From positions 3,946 to 67,945 of the forward strand of contig DASYYZ010000131.1 of assembly GCA_035946735.1 (NCBI GenBank): a stretch of 64,000 nt of DNA, written 5' to 3'. The DNA comes from Gp13-AA77 sp035946735 (lineage in GTDB: Bacteria > Acidobacteriota > Terriglobia > UBA7540). A model generated the notes under the pieces. It ran no database searches. It was given only the letters and a program-made list of their open reading frames with translations, and was not told the origin of the DNA. Every line of letters begins with the position of its first letter. Positions within the stretch are counted from its first letter, which is position 1. Below, in pieces: positions 34,809 to 44,674 of this stretch. Both the position numbers and the translations under genes were made by a program.

Positions 34809-36389
34809 TCAGGCGAATGTCACCTTGAGCGTGACTGCATAATCGGAGGGTTTCTCGGCGGGCAACTGCACTCGCAGGGCGGCTGGCTCCTGCGCCCAGT
34901 TTAGTCTCGCCTGACGGCCCAGGAGCTCCACATTCACGATCTTGCCGGGCCGCTGCAGGCTTGCGGTTCCAAGCGCCTGCACGGTCGCTTCTTTCCCCGG
35001 CCATCCCATGATGACGGCGTAGAGCGCATGACCCTTCGTCGTGAACCGAACCTCCTCCGCTGTGAGCGGCTGGCGGACGCGCTCATTCATGCTGCTGGCT
35101 GGCTGTTCTGAACGGGTGCCGGGACCCTCGCCGTATATTTTCCAGGGCCGGGTGCCGTAGATCGCCTCGCTATTCACTTGTATCCAGCGGGTGATTCCGT
35201 CAAGCACTTGCAACTCGTCGGAATCGAGTATGCCGCTGTTGGGCAGCGGAAAATTCAGAAGGAGGTTGCCGTTCTGGCTCACGACATCCACCAGCATGTC
35301 CACCACTGCCTTGGGCGTCTTGTATTTGTGATCTCGAAAAACATTCACGTCATAGTGCCAATTGCCGAGGCAAGTGTCGGTTTGCCAGGCGGCCGCACGG
35401 ATCTGGTTCGCAAGGCCGCGCTCGAAATCGAGCACGCAGGTTCCCACCGCGCAATCTTCGGGCTGCTTACTGGTATAAACCGCTTCGACTTTGCCGCCAC
35501 TCCGCTTTGCGCTCTGGTTGTAGAGATTGGCCACCGCGCTGTAGCCGTATCTTTCGAACGGCAGCGGACCATCCGTGTAGAGAAGGTCAGGCTGGTGCTG
35601 GTCCACGAGATCCTGGATGCGCAGAAACCAGTGCTGTTTCCACGAGTCGGGCACTCCATCGTCGTCCCAACCGAGCTGGCGAGGATTATTTGCGCGCGAC
35701 CACCGCGAGCATCCGGCGTCGTGATAGAGGTCCGCATATGCAGCGTTCAGACCATCGTAAGGCACTCCGGCCAGAGGGCCCGTGCTATCGCTCCCGTGAC
35801 TCACGGCAAACCATTTGTAGCTGATCCACAGGTGCTCGGTGACGCCGAAGCGCAGGCCGCGCCGGATGGCGGCTTGCCGCCACATTCCTACAATGTCCTT
35901 CTGGGGTCCTGTCTTCACTGCGTTCCAGCGCGTATGCTTCGAATCCCACAAGTCGAAGTTGTCGTGATGCACTCCCATGCTTACGAAGTATCGAGCTCCC
36001 GCCTTCTTATAAAGGTCCATTAGATAGCCGGGGTCAAATGCGGCGGCCGTCCACAAGGGACAGACATCCTTGTAACCGACCTTTGAGGGATGCCCATAGT
36101 GCGCCAGGTGGTATTCATACTGGCGGTTGCCCTGGATATACATGTTGCGAGCGTACCAGTCACCCTGCTCTACTCCCGATTGCGGACCCCAGTGTGCCCA
36201 GATACCGAACTTGGCGTCTCGAAACCAGTCCGGAACGGCATACTGCTGCAGAGACTCGCGCGTGCCTTCGAAGGGACCTCTCTGGATTTCAAGCGGAGAT
36301 TGAGCCCCGAGATTCCGGCTTAGCGTGAAGGCAGGAACGGCGCCCGACAATAGCTTCATTGCGGAGCGTCGAGTAACCTGCATCGCCAT
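34809..36389 (-). CDS. Secreted GH29 alpha-L-fucosidase
   Basis: 526 aa. It has a twin-arginine-like leader (TRRSAMKLLSG). GH29 motifs are FGIWAHWGP (60-69), GVHHDNFDLWDS (139-150) and the nucleophile D273 in LLYTDGPLPF. A beta-sandwich C-terminal domain follows. It removes terminal alpha-L-fucose from glycans. It starts 13 bases after the TonB receptor stop, so the two form one transcript whose promoter carries an operator of the island regulator. Confidence 0.92.
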   Translation of the reverse strand: MAMQVTRRSAMKLLSGAVPAFTLSRNLGAQSPLEIQRGPFEGTRESLQQYAVPDWFRDAKFGIWAHWGPQSGVEQGDWYARNMYIQGNRQYEYHLAHYGHPSKVGYKDVCPLWTAAAFDPGYLMDLYKKAGARYFVSMGVHHDNFDLWDSKHTRWNAVKTGPQKDIVGMWRQAAIRRGLRFGVTEHLWISYKWFAVSHGSDSTGPLAGVPYDGLNAAYADLYHDAGCSRWSRANNPRQLGWDDDGVPDSWKQHWFLRIQDLVDQHQPDLLYTDGPLPFERYGYSAVANLYNQSAKRSGGKVEAVYTSKQPEDCAVGTCVLDFERGLANQIRAAAWQTDTCLGNWHYDVNVFRDHKYKTPKAVVDMLVDVVSQNGNLLLNFPLPNSGILDSDELQVLDGITRWIQVNSEAIYGTRPWKIYGEGPGTRSEQPASSMNERVRQPLTAEEVRFTTKGHALYAVIMGWPGKEATVQALGTASLQRPGKIVNVELLGRQARLNWAQEPAALRVQLPAEKPSDYAVTLKVTFA

Positions 36390-36402
36390 GACCTTGCGGA
36401 AA

Positions 36403-39400
36403 TCAGAAATAGAGCTTCAATGCCAACTGTAACTGTCGCGGGTTATTTTGAGTGCTTGCGACCTGGCCGAAAGTGGGATCACCAATGAAGCGATCAGGCA
36501 GACCGAAAACGACGTTGTTAAATGCGTTGAAAGCTTCAAACCTGAACTCCAGCTTGGAGCCCTCCCCAAGGGGCAGCGGAAACTGGCGGAAGACTGAAAG
36601 ATCCAAATTACGGTATGCGGGACCGCGAAAAGTATTCCGGCCCAAATCTCCGAACGTGAATGGAGGCGGACTCGAGAAGGCCGCCGGATTTATGGGTTGG
36701 AGCGAGTTCGTGCCGGCATAAGGATTGCCGACAATGTTCACACGTTCGCCCGTTGAAATTCCAAGGTTGGGGATGTCACCCGAGGCCGAAACATCGTAAG
36801 GGACGCCGCTCGCAAGGGTCCCGATACCGTTGAGCTGCCAGCCCCCCACCAGCCAGGACAAAGCGCCGCTGTCAGCCGCCCACTTCATCCTTGGCCCGAA
36901 AGGCAGCGGCCATACCCAACTGACGGTGAGGTTGTGCGTCTGGTCAAACCCAGCGACGCCATAGGTGTTCGTCTGCCAATGGTTCGGATCCTGAACTCCG
37001 CAGGCGGAGTTCCCAAAGTTCCCATCGCAGCCAAAATCCATAGCTTTGGAATACGTGTACGAAAGCTGGAAAACCAGCCCGCGGCTCGACTGCCTTTTTA
37101 GCGAGATTTGAAGCGCATTGTAGTTCGATTTACCGATGGTCTTCAGATACGGCTGGGCGACTGCATAAGGGAAAGGGGCGCTGTCCATGGGGTTACCGGG
37201 CCCCGGAGTTACCGGAACATTGGCCGGGAAGAAAAGCGGAATCCGAATGGTGTGTGACCCAACGTAGGCTGCCGCCAGCACCATGTCCGACGGCAACTCG
37301 CGTTGAACCTGGGCATGCCATTGGTCGGAGAGGGCGTCTTTGGCGTTGGGATCTGAAAAGTGTACCTGGTTGAAGTACGGATTGGCCGCGGGCAAATCAA
37401 AATTCCGCGACGGAAACGGCGCCTCGGCGTGGGTGTCAGGCACGGCCTGATTTACAGGAGGAGTGCTGATGTTCAATTGGTCCGGCCAGCTGAAGGAGTA
37501 GTTCAACTGGTTCTGTGTCACCGAAGCCCACGTATCGAAAAACCGGCCATAGGCGGTGCGCAGCGCCGTCTTGGTGCTGAGACGATAGGCGAGGCCCACA
37601 CGGGGCCCCCAATTGTCACGAGGGCTGTTCACTAGCGACTGTCCCGGATGAGGCTGCACGGCAACATGAGCTGGAAGAACACCCCCTGGGATACACGGGA
37701 GAGCCCCGGTTACGCTACAAGACGGCACCGGGACCTGCAGCACATAGTTGCCCGTATTGAAATCCCAATTGCCGACTTCCGTGCTGTGGTCACTGGCCTG
37801 TCCCACTTCGGAGTTAATCGGCATGTCATAGCGGAGCCCCAGGTTAAGCGTCAGCCGTTCAGTGGCCTTCCACTGATCCTGAATGTAGAAGCCGTCCACC
37901 CAGCCGCCGGTATTGTCAACCGGGGCGATCCCCAGTCCGGCATCGTTTGGAAGTCCGAGGAGGAATGAGGCGAGGCCGCTCCCACCCGCTCCTGTCTCGA
38001 GGTTGGAAGTCTGAAAGGGGCAGAAGGATTCGCCCGTGAAGAAGCAAGGGAACACCAGCTTGTTTTGCGCAAAATCCGCGCCCGCGCCGATGGTGTGTTT
38101 ACCGGAGACTTTTGAAAAGTCAACCTTCCACTCGTTGCCGTCGGCCGCATGAAGACTGTCGAAACCCTCTCCGCCGCTGGCATAGCCCGGGATACCTAAG
38201 CCGGGAATAAAGGTGTGGCCGGGGAAAGTGTACTGAACCGGCTGGAAACCGATCTGCTGGACGAAATTGGCGGCGTTAACGTTGACGAAACGGCCGAGGA
38301 AAATGTTGTCGGACATGGTGCGGCCATAGCCGAACGTCAACAACGCGGTTGGCCCGAAGGTGTGGGTCCAGCCGGCGGCGATGTTGTCGCCGTGGGTGTT
38401 TTGGAAATTCTTGAACCCGCTAAATCCGTTCGAGCCTGTGATGGCTTGAGTGGTGCCGGTCCAGCGTGCGAACAGGCGATCCGTATTGCCCAGATCCTCG
38501 TCCACCCGAAGAGTTCCTTCATCCTGGCTGGTGTGGATCGGACTGGTGTCGAGTCCATTGAAATTGGGCAGTCCCGCTCCCGCCGAAATTCCAGTATCGA
38601 CCGGCTGCGGAAAAATGGTTTGCGCGTACAGCACCATTTTCGGGTCAATCAAGTTCTGGGGAATCTGGTTGTTCTGAAAAACCTGGCGTGTGAACTGTCC
38701 CGGATTATTGGGATCGGCTTGGGTCGTGTAGGGATTGTAGATGGGTCCGGGATTGAAAGGGTCATTTAAATTCCCCAGGAGTTCGGCCGGGGTGGGAACA
38801 ACGTACAGGCTCTGCGCCGGAGCAGTCTTGCGGAAACCTTCGTAGGCCAGAAAGACAAAAGTCTTGTTCCGGCCATTGTAGAGGTGCGGAATGATAAGCG
38901 GGCCTCCAACGGTTGCACCGAACATGTTGGAAGTAAACTTACCGACGCTTGGCAGGAAGAAATTGCGGGCGTCGAAGTCACCGTTCTCGATAAAATCCCA
39001 GGCGCTGCCGTGATACTGATTGGTGCCGGACTTGGTCACAACGTCGGCCATGGCGCCGGTGACGCCGCCGAATTGGGCCTGGTCGCTTTGGTTAACGTCC
39101 TTGAACTCGGCGATGTCGTCCAATACGGGCGCAATGGCGTAAGTGCTGAGGAACGAACCGTAGTCATTCACGCCATCAACCCAGAACATGTTGCTTCGAT
39201 TCGTCTGACCGTTGACCGCGGGGAAGCTGATGGCGCCGACCGGACTTACTCCCCAGCCTCCGCCGTTTTGGTCGGTGTTGATGGGGCTGGCGCCGGGCGA
39301 GAGCGTCAGGAGCATGGTGAAATTCCGGCCGTTCAAGGGAAGATTGTTCACTTCCTTCTCTTCGGTTACCGTCCCGAGCGCCGACGAGGTCGAATCGATA

Positions 39401-39816
39401 TGGACCCCGCCCGCCCTGACCGTTACAGATTGCGTGGGAGCTCCAACCGAAAGCACCAGATTGAAGGTTGCGCTCGAGTTGACCTCGAGAGGGAAAGCCT
39501 CTTGCCGGACAGTCTGGAAGCCCTCTTTGCTGACCTCCATGGTGTACTGGCCGGGAGGCACCTGCAAGATTACATAGTCTCCGCTGTCGTTAGTCTTCAT
39601 TGTCCATTTGACGCCGGTTTGAACGTTGCTGAGCGTTACCGTGGCTCCAGGGACCGCCGCTCCGCTCGGGTCGGTAAGCGTGCCGTTGACGGAGGCCGTC
39701 GCCTTGGTGATCTGTGCGAGCAGGCCAGCCGGACACCCCACCCAGAGAATCGCCAGGAACAGCAGCCCGGGGACCGAAGCAATGCGAAGGTCCCTATCGC
39801 GGACAACTTGGTTCAT
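36403..39816 (-). CDS. Oar-like TonB-dependent outer-membrane receptor with carboxypeptidase-regulatory domain
   Basis: 1137 aa from the ATG at 39816. A signal peptide is followed by a carboxypeptidase-D regulatory beta-sandwich (TLTDPSGAAVPGATVTLSN, residues about 40-125), a plug domain (NNLPLNGRNFTMLLTLSPG) and a large outer-membrane beta-barrel ending in aromatic KLYF. This is the large expanded receptor family of Acidobacteriota, and by context it would import fucose-containing oligosaccharides. An upstream extension to 39951 lacks a signal-like start and is rejected; GGGAAGG precedes the chosen ATG. Confidence 0.93.
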   Translation of the reverse strand: MNQVVRDRDLRIASVPGLLFLAILWVGCPAGLLAQITKATASVNGTLTDPSGAAVPGATVTLSNVQTGVKWTMKTNDSGDYVILQVPPGQYTMEVSKEGFQTVRQEAFPLEVNSSATFNLVLSVGAPTQSVTVRAGGVHIDSTSSALGTVTEEKEVNNLPLNGRNFTMLLTLSPGASPINTDQNGGGWGVSPVGAISFPAVNGQTNRSNMFWVDGVNDYGSFLSTYAIAPVLDDIAEFKDVNQSDQAQFGGVTGAMADVVTKSGTNQYHGSAWDFIENGDFDARNFFLPSVGKFTSNMFGATVGGPLIIPHLYNGRNKTFVFLAYEGFRKTAPAQSLYVVPTPAELLGNLNDPFNPGPIYNPYTTQADPNNPGQFTRQVFQNNQIPQNLIDPKMVLYAQTIFPQPVDTGISAGAGLPNFNGLDTSPIHTSQDEGTLRVDEDLGNTDRLFARWTGTTQAITGSNGFSGFKNFQNTHGDNIAAGWTHTFGPTALLTFGYGRTMSDNIFLGRFVNVNAANFVQQIGFQPVQYTFPGHTFIPGLGIPGYASGGEGFDSLHAADGNEWKVDFSKVSGKHTIGAGADFAQNKLVFPCFFTGESFCPFQTSNLETGAGGSGLASFLLGLPNDAGLGIAPVDNTGGWVDGFYIQDQWKATERLTLNLGLRYDMPINSEVGQASDHSTEVGNWDFNTGNYVLQVPVPSCSVTGALPCIPGGVLPAHVAVQPHPGQSLVNSPRDNWGPRVGLAYRLSTKTALRTAYGRFFDTWASVTQNQLNYSFSWPDQLNISTPPVNQAVPDTHAEAPFPSRNFDLPAANPYFNQVHFSDPNAKDALSDQWHAQVQRELPSDMVLAAAYVGSHTIRIPLFFPANVPVTPGPGNPMDSAPFPYAVAQPYLKTIGKSNYNALQISLKRQSSRGLVFQLSYTYSKAMDFGCDGNFGNSACGVQDPNHWQTNTYGVAGFDQTHNLTVSWVWPLPFGPRMKWAADSGALSWLVGGWQLNGIGTLASGVPYDVSASGDIPNLGISTGERVNIVGNPYAGTNSLQPINPAAFSSPPPFTFGDLGRNTFRGPAYRNLDLSVFRQFPLPLGEGSKLEFRFEAFNAFNNVVFGLPDRFIGDPTFGQVASTQNNPRQLQLALKLYF

Positions 39817-39938
39817 GTCCTTCCCTCGCAGAATAGATGTTCGAACCCGACACCGGCAGCATTCGACCCGGACGGAGGGAGCACCGCGCCGCTCTTGCGC
39901 ATATCGCCACCCCAGAGGGTTCATCTGTCCTCGGCACA

Positions 39939-39990
39939 TTGGTTCAACCATTGCGTCCAGCCATTATGGCTCCTCAACCGCCAAAGTCAA
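39939..39990 (-). promoter_or_regulatory. Promoter and operator of the receptor-fucosidase operon
   Basis: On the minus strand TTGACT (39985-39990), 16 bases and CATAAT (39963-39968) form a good promoter. The palindrome TTGGTTCAACCAT, here read on the plus strand (39939-39951), lies just past the expected start point and matches TTGG-N5-CCAA except for its last base. The rest of the 302-base gap between 39817 and 40118 shows nothing else. Confidence 0.7.
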
Positions 39991-40118
39991 GCTTTTTTTA
40001 TCGTCCGGGCTGGGGAGTTTTGGCGCTCTGCGGAAGCTCAGGCGCGCAGAGCCCAGAGCCGATTTGGCGGGGGTTCACGGCCTGGTTGCCCTTAACGCAC
40101 AGGTCCGGCTTGGGCGGG

Positions 40119-41073
40119 TCAGACGGCGTAAGCCTGCCTTAACCCTGCCTTCAGGTATGCAAGATCCCGCTGCGCCGCCGCAAGAGTGTTCTGCTCGCGC
40201 TCGCTGCGCGTCTTCCCGGGAATCTCGTATTCCAGGTGCAACGAAATCGGACCGCGATATCCGGCCTGGGCCAGCACCTCGAAATACTCCGGCCACTTCA
40301 CCATACCCCCACCCAGCGGGCAGTTGATCGTCTGCCAGCCTTTGGACGTCTTGCTCCAGTAGCAGTCCTTGACCGCGATCATCTTCAGCCGCGGAGCGAC
40401 AAAGTGGGCGGCACTCTTCCATCCACCGGCCCCGCCTTCGGCGGTGGCATGGCGGATGTCAAAATAGTAGCCCGCCCAACGCCGGTCCAAAGGCTCGATC
40501 ATGGGAGCGAAGTCCCAGACCGGGCCGCCCATCAAGCCTTCATGGTTGTGGTCCGCACTGAACGCCACAGCTCCGCGCAAGCTCCACCAGTCCGTGCAAC
40601 TGGGCGCCGGCCTGCTTCAGCTCTCTTCTGACGTCCACAAACTCGTAGGCATAATAGCCGGGCTTGAAGAACGGAATACGCAATTCTCCGGCCGTGCTAA
40701 GAATCCCCTGCGCGGCCGGAGCCGAGCCGGAAATAAGCTCGGTAGTGATCATCGGAACCGTGAGCCCGGCAGCGCGAATGGCAGTCACTGCTTTCGGAAG
40801 GTCCTCGCGAGCCCGTTCCGGAAGGACGTGACCGGCCGGGCGCACAGTAAGGTCCACGCCGCCGAAGCCCGCCCGCTGGGTAGCCTGGGCAAGTTCGTGC
40901 CAGTTCATTTCGGGCAAGTGTTTTGAGAAGAGACAGATTGTCCCTTCGAAGGAGCCGGTCCTTAAGGGAGGTTCCTTCTTTTGCGGAGAGCCGGCCATGC
41001 CGGCCCCAACCGCCGCGCTGGCAAACAGAAATTCTCGTCTCCTCACTGGGTCGGTCCTCGCTTTCGCAGGCAT
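40119..41073 (-). pseudogene. Frameshifted secreted sugar-phosphate isomerase/epimerase-like (TIM-barrel) gene
   Basis: The first frame (from ATG 41073) has a twin-arginine leader (RRREFLFASAAVGAG) and a TIM-barrel start up to VELARSCGV. It then runs into a stop at 40540. The next frame continues the fold with FSADHNHEGLMGGPVWDF and ends at 40119 with QRDLAYLKAGLRQAY. A single-base indel between about 40545 and 40575 joins them. It starts 17 bases after the PQQ dehydrogenase stop. Either a real pseudogene or a sequencing error is possible; the second half shows no further decay. Confidence 0.75.
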
Positions 41074-41090
41074 TGCTTTCTCGCCAGATC

Positions 41091-43418
41091 CTATGGCAAA
41101 CCGAAGCAGAGAATACTCGGCCCCGCCGCCAACGCCACAAACTGTTTTCCGTCCGCGGTGTAAGTCATTGGAGAAGCCTTTAGGTCCTGATTGGTCGGAA
41201 ACTGCCACAAGCGCTGTCCGTCGCGCTCATCAACGGCCGCAAACTCGCCGCTGGGGTCGCCATACAAGACGATTCCGCCCGCTGTCGCCAGCACTCCAGC
41301 CCACCGCTTGCCGTCGGCGGGTCCTGTTTGAGGAACCTCCCAGACCACGTTCCCGGTCTCAACATCGAGCGCTCGCAGATACTTCTTGGCGGGCTCCTTT
41401 TGGAAATGACTCGGTTTCGAACTGCCAGGCGCGCGGAAGAAGCCGCAGTCCTCGACCGCCATGACATAGTAGAGGCGGGTTACTGGGCTAAAGGCAGTTG
41501 ACATCCAATTGGTCGCACTGGTTGGGCAGCCAATTTCTCCCTCGGGCGGGGGAAGGTAACCGGGCAGCAACTGCGGCCTGCCGTCGGGCCCGATCCCACT
41601 AGCCCAAGTCAGATGATTTACGAACTTGCGGGCGAGCAGCAGCTCGCCGTCCGTGCGGTCGAAGACATAAAAGAATCCATTCCGGTCCGCATGCAAAAGC
41701 AATTTTCGGTCTCGGCCGCGGTAAGAGGTGTCGACCAGAACGGGCGGTTCCGTGGCATCCCAGTCGCGGACATCGTGCGGCGTGAATTGGTAGTACCATT
41801 TCAAGGCTCCGTTTCCGGGATCGAGCGCCAAGATACAATCGGTGAAAAGATTGTCGCCTTCCCGCTCGCGATCGTCGCCGTCGGGAAACGGGTTGCCAGT
41901 GGGCCAATAGAGCGTGCCGGTCTGGACATCATAGGTCCCCGTTAACCAGGTTGAGCCGCCGCCAAGTTCGGGGTCCTTGCCCTTCCAGGTTTCGTAGCCC
42001 GCTTCTCCTTTCCTGGGAATGGTCCATCGGCGCCAAACGCGTTCGCCGCTGGCGGCCTTGTAGGCGCAGACGAATCCGCGAATGCCTTCATCGGCCCCTG
42101 AAACACCGGCGATCACCATGTCCTTGACGACAAGGGGCGCGGACGTCGATCCGTAGTGCTGCGGCTCGTCGGCCATTACTGCTTCCCAGACCGGGCGGCC
42201 GGTGACCCGGTTCAAAGCGATCAGATGGGCGTTATCCGTCACCATAAACACCTTGTCGCCGAGCAGCGCCACGCCGCGATTCGTGCCGAGCGCCGCGTCT
42301 CCAACCATGCCTTGGCTACGTGGCCGCGAATAGTGCCAGATTTGGCGGCCGGTGAGCGCGTCGAGAGCAAACGCCTGGTTGGGTCCTGTCACGTACATGA
42401 TTCCCCTGTCGACCACAGGGGTTACCTCGAGGCCGAAATAGGGAATCGAGAAGACCCACCTCGCGACCAGCCTTGCCACATTGGTACGGTTGATTTCGGC
42501 GAGATTGCTGTACCGATTTCCGCCAAGCGTCCCGTTGTAAGTCAGCCAGTCGCCTGGTCTCGGATTCGAGATCCTGGAGAAACTCGGTTCCGTATCCGCG
42601 GAATCGGCCAGCGGCGCCAACATGCCGGGCTTCACGCCAGTCAGTCCAGCGAGATAGGCAATCAGGTTCTGCAGTTCGACAGGGCTGGCGGTCACTGGCG
42701 TCATCGGGGATTTCTGCACCTCCCGGATCACGGCAATCCGGTCCCCGTGGAGCAGGTGGAAGCGACCGCTGAGGTCCTGCAACTGTATTTCAGAAGTGCC
42801 ACGGCTTCTAGCAAAACCCCCAAGGGTCTGCCCATTGGGAATCGTCACGGTGACAAAGTCATATCCCGGAGTACGGTGCGCCCCGGGTTGCGCCAACGCC
42901 TTTCGAATCTCGTCGACGGAAAGAGTCCGGCCGGTTTCGGACAGGTCCGGTCCGATCGCCCTACCTCTGCCGTACACCATGTGGCAAGAATCGCATTGCC
43001 CCTTCCCGAAGAAGAATCGTTCGCCTGACTTCGCATCACCTGCTACGGCGCTCTCGGCGGCCGGAGCGTTCAAAGATCGAACAAAGGCCGCCAAAGCGTC
43101 CAGTTCTGGCGGCGGAAGATCGAAGGCCGGCATCCCCGAATCCGGAACTCCCTCATGAATCAAGGCGCGGACTTGCTCGATCGATTGCCGGCTCAGAGCG
43201 CGGTTTCCAGCCAACTGCGGGGCGCGCTCGGTGCCCCGGGCATCAACTCCGTGGCAAACGATGCAGTGCTCCGCATAAGCTTGCGCGCCTTGTCTAATCG
43301 CAGATGTCCCCGCAGCTTCCTGCGCCGCGAAGACTCCTGGAATCGAAAGAAGCGCTACCGCAACGATTTGCACGCAGCGCTTGCGAATCGTGCCGGCGCA
43401 GCGACGTTCTTCACCCAT
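41091..43418 (-). CDS. Di-heme cytochrome c fused to PQQ-dependent dehydrogenase
   Basis: 775 aa. A signal peptide is followed by two c-type heme motifs, CIVCH (C52-H56) and CDSCH (C142-H146). An eight-bladed quinoprotein propeller with repeated W-motifs such as GDWLTYNGTLGGNRYSNL and LDPGNGALKWYY makes up residues about 285-775. The heme domain lies before the propeller, the reverse of classical quinohemoprotein alcohol dehydrogenases. The vicinal disulfide CC of those enzymes is not visible. It may oxidise a sugar or alcohol in the periplasm. Its promoter carries an island-type operator. Confidence 0.88.
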   Translation of the reverse strand: MGEERRCAGTIRKRCVQIVAVALLSIPGVFAAQEAAGTSAIRQGAQAYAEHCIVCHGVDARGTERAPQLAGNRALSRQSIEQVRALIHEGVPDSGMPAFDLPPPELDALAAFVRSLNAPAAESAVAGDAKSGERFFFGKGQCDSCHMVYGRGRAIGPDLSETGRTLSVDEIRKALAQPGAHRTPGYDFVTVTIPNGQTLGGFARSRGTSEIQLQDLSGRFHLLHGDRIAVIREVQKSPMTPVTASPVELQNLIAYLAGLTGVKPGMLAPLADSADTEPSFSRISNPRPGDWLTYNGTLGGNRYSNLAEINRTNVARLVARWVFSIPYFGLEVTPVVDRGIMYVTGPNQAFALDALTGRQIWHYSRPRSQGMVGDAALGTNRGVALLGDKVFMVTDNAHLIALNRVTGRPVWEAVMADEPQHYGSTSAPLVVKDMVIAGVSGADEGIRGFVCAYKAASGERVWRRWTIPRKGEAGYETWKGKDPELGGGSTWLTGTYDVQTGTLYWPTGNPFPDGDDREREGDNLFTDCILALDPGNGALKWYYQFTPHDVRDWDATEPPVLVDTSYRGRDRKLLLHADRNGFFYVFDRTDGELLLARKFVNHLTWASGIGPDGRPQLLPGYLPPPEGEIGCPTSATNWMSTAFSPVTRLYYVMAVEDCGFFRAPGSSKPSHFQKEPAKKYLRALDVETGNVVWEVPQTGPADGKRWAGVLATAGGIVLYGDPSGEFAAVDERDGQRLWQFPTNQDLKASPMTYTADGKQFVALAAGPSILCFGLP

Positions 43419-43520
43419 GACGGCTCCAAGGCGCTTGCAGCAGTTCGATTCTTTCGAGGTTGTAGACGAATTGGGCAGAGAGTTCAGGCCGCTGAATTGG
43501 ACTTGTTTTCACGCGCCTCG

Positions 43521-43550
43521 ATTTTACCAAGGCTTTATTGGACGGACCAA
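43521..43550 (-). promoter_or_regulatory. Promoter with overlapping operator upstream of the PQQ dehydrogenase gene
   Basis: On the minus strand TTGGTC (43545-43550), 18 bases and TAAAAT (43521-43526). The palindrome TTGGACGGACCAA (43538-43550; ATTGG/CCAAT arms) covers the -35 box, so a bound regulator would exclude polymerase. Confidence 0.6.
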
Positions 43551-43617
43551 TGTCGGGCCATGCCAGGCGGAGAGAACGGCCGGCTTAAGACTCGGTTGCG
43601 GAGGTGTCGAGGAATAT

Positions 43618-44655
43618 TCAGTTCCCGGTCCCAGAAAGGTCTTGCGGCCTCATGCCCTTGGTGTAGTCCTTCGCCATAAACGAGTGCGGGTGATAGTCTC
43701 CGACCAAATCGACGTTCGCTTTGGCAGGGATTTTCTTCTCCAACCCCACGGCCCAATACGTTGCATTCACCAGCAGCCGGCGCAAGGCCTCGTTCTCCAG
43801 GTCGTCCGCTGCCCCCATCGTGGTGGCAAACACACGCGCGGTCTTGCCCTGTGCGCCCGTGTAGCTGTTCGTCCAAGCTACAGGCATCATGGGATCGTTG
43901 GTCTTGCCGCGGACGGGCGGATCGTCAGGATGCATCCCGGCGAGCGCCTGGCCGAGGATGAGCGGTTGACACGAAGCTGGCAAGGGTAGCCGCACCTCGT
44001 AAACATCTGTCGGGACCCAGATCGCGCCACTTGCGATCCCGCGCAGAATGGGGCTATTTGCCTCGCCGGGCGCGATCAGGCCACGCGTGCTCTCCTTGCC
44101 GTGCCGGGCGTGATGGGCGATCCAGGTCTCGCCCAGAATACGGCGGCCGAAACCTCCCTCCCACCCCTCAATTTTGCTGTCCCACGAGTAGCGTTCGTAG
44201 GTCTCGCTGGTCTTCAGCTCAAAGGCATGGGTGGCGGTACGCAAACCGATGACCGGCCGGCCAGACTCAACGTAGTCCACGATATACTTCATCTGATCGT
44301 CCGGCAAGTCACGAAAGCGGGTGAGGATGATCAGCAAATCCGCTGTTTGAAGCGCCTCAAGGCCCGGAGTGTTCCTGCGACTGTGCGGATCAATCGTGCC
44401 GTTTTCCGGGTCGATCGAGAACAGAACCGCGCAGGTAAAGCCATGCCGCAGAGCCAGGATTTTGGCGAGCTGCGGCAGACCTTCTTCGGAATGGTATTCG
44501 TCGTCGCCGGCGACCAGCACGACCTGCTTGCCCTTCCCTGGTCCTTTCCTGCCCTTAAACACCAACCCGGCGTCAGCCGATAGCCCGTTGGAAGCAAGCA
44601 GCAGAGAGGCCAAGCAAAGTGCACCCATAAGCCTGAAACAAACAGGAAATCTCAT
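43618..44655 (-). CDS. Secreted ThuA-domain (trehalose-utilisation type, glutamine-amidotransferase-like) protein
   Basis: 345 aa from the ATG at 44655. The signal peptide ends near GLSADA. The ThuA fold shows VVLVAGDDEYHSEEGLPQLAKIL, then LLIILTRFRDLPDDQM and HARHGKESTRGLI. No catalytic Cys of true amidotransferases is visible at the expected place, as usual for ThuA proteins. The function is probably linked to sugar metabolism, but is not established for the family. It has its own promoter and may read into the PQQ gene 199 bases downstream. Confidence 0.8.
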   Translation of the reverse strand: MRFPVCFRLMGALCLASLLLASNGLSADAGLVFKGRKGPGKGKQVVLVAGDDEYHSEEGLPQLAKILALRHGFTCAVLFSIDPENGTIDPHSRRNTPGLEALQTADLLIILTRFRDLPDDQMKYIVDYVESGRPVIGLRTATHAFELKTSETYERYSWDSKIEGWEGGFGRRILGETWIAHHARHGKESTRGLIAPGEANSPILRGIASGAIWVPTDVYEVRLPLPASCQPLILGQALAGMHPDDPPVRGKTNDPMMPVAWTNSYTGAQGKTARVFATTMGAADDLENEALRRLLVNATYWAVGLEKKIPAKANVDLVGDYHPHSFMAKDYTKGMRPQDLSGTGN

Positions 44656-44674
44656 TTTCTCGCCTGGACCCCGA

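Noticed and set aside
38884..40095. 403-codon frame antisense to the TonB receptor
   Set aside because: Opposite strand of a long well-supported gene, with no recognisable domain or ribosome site.
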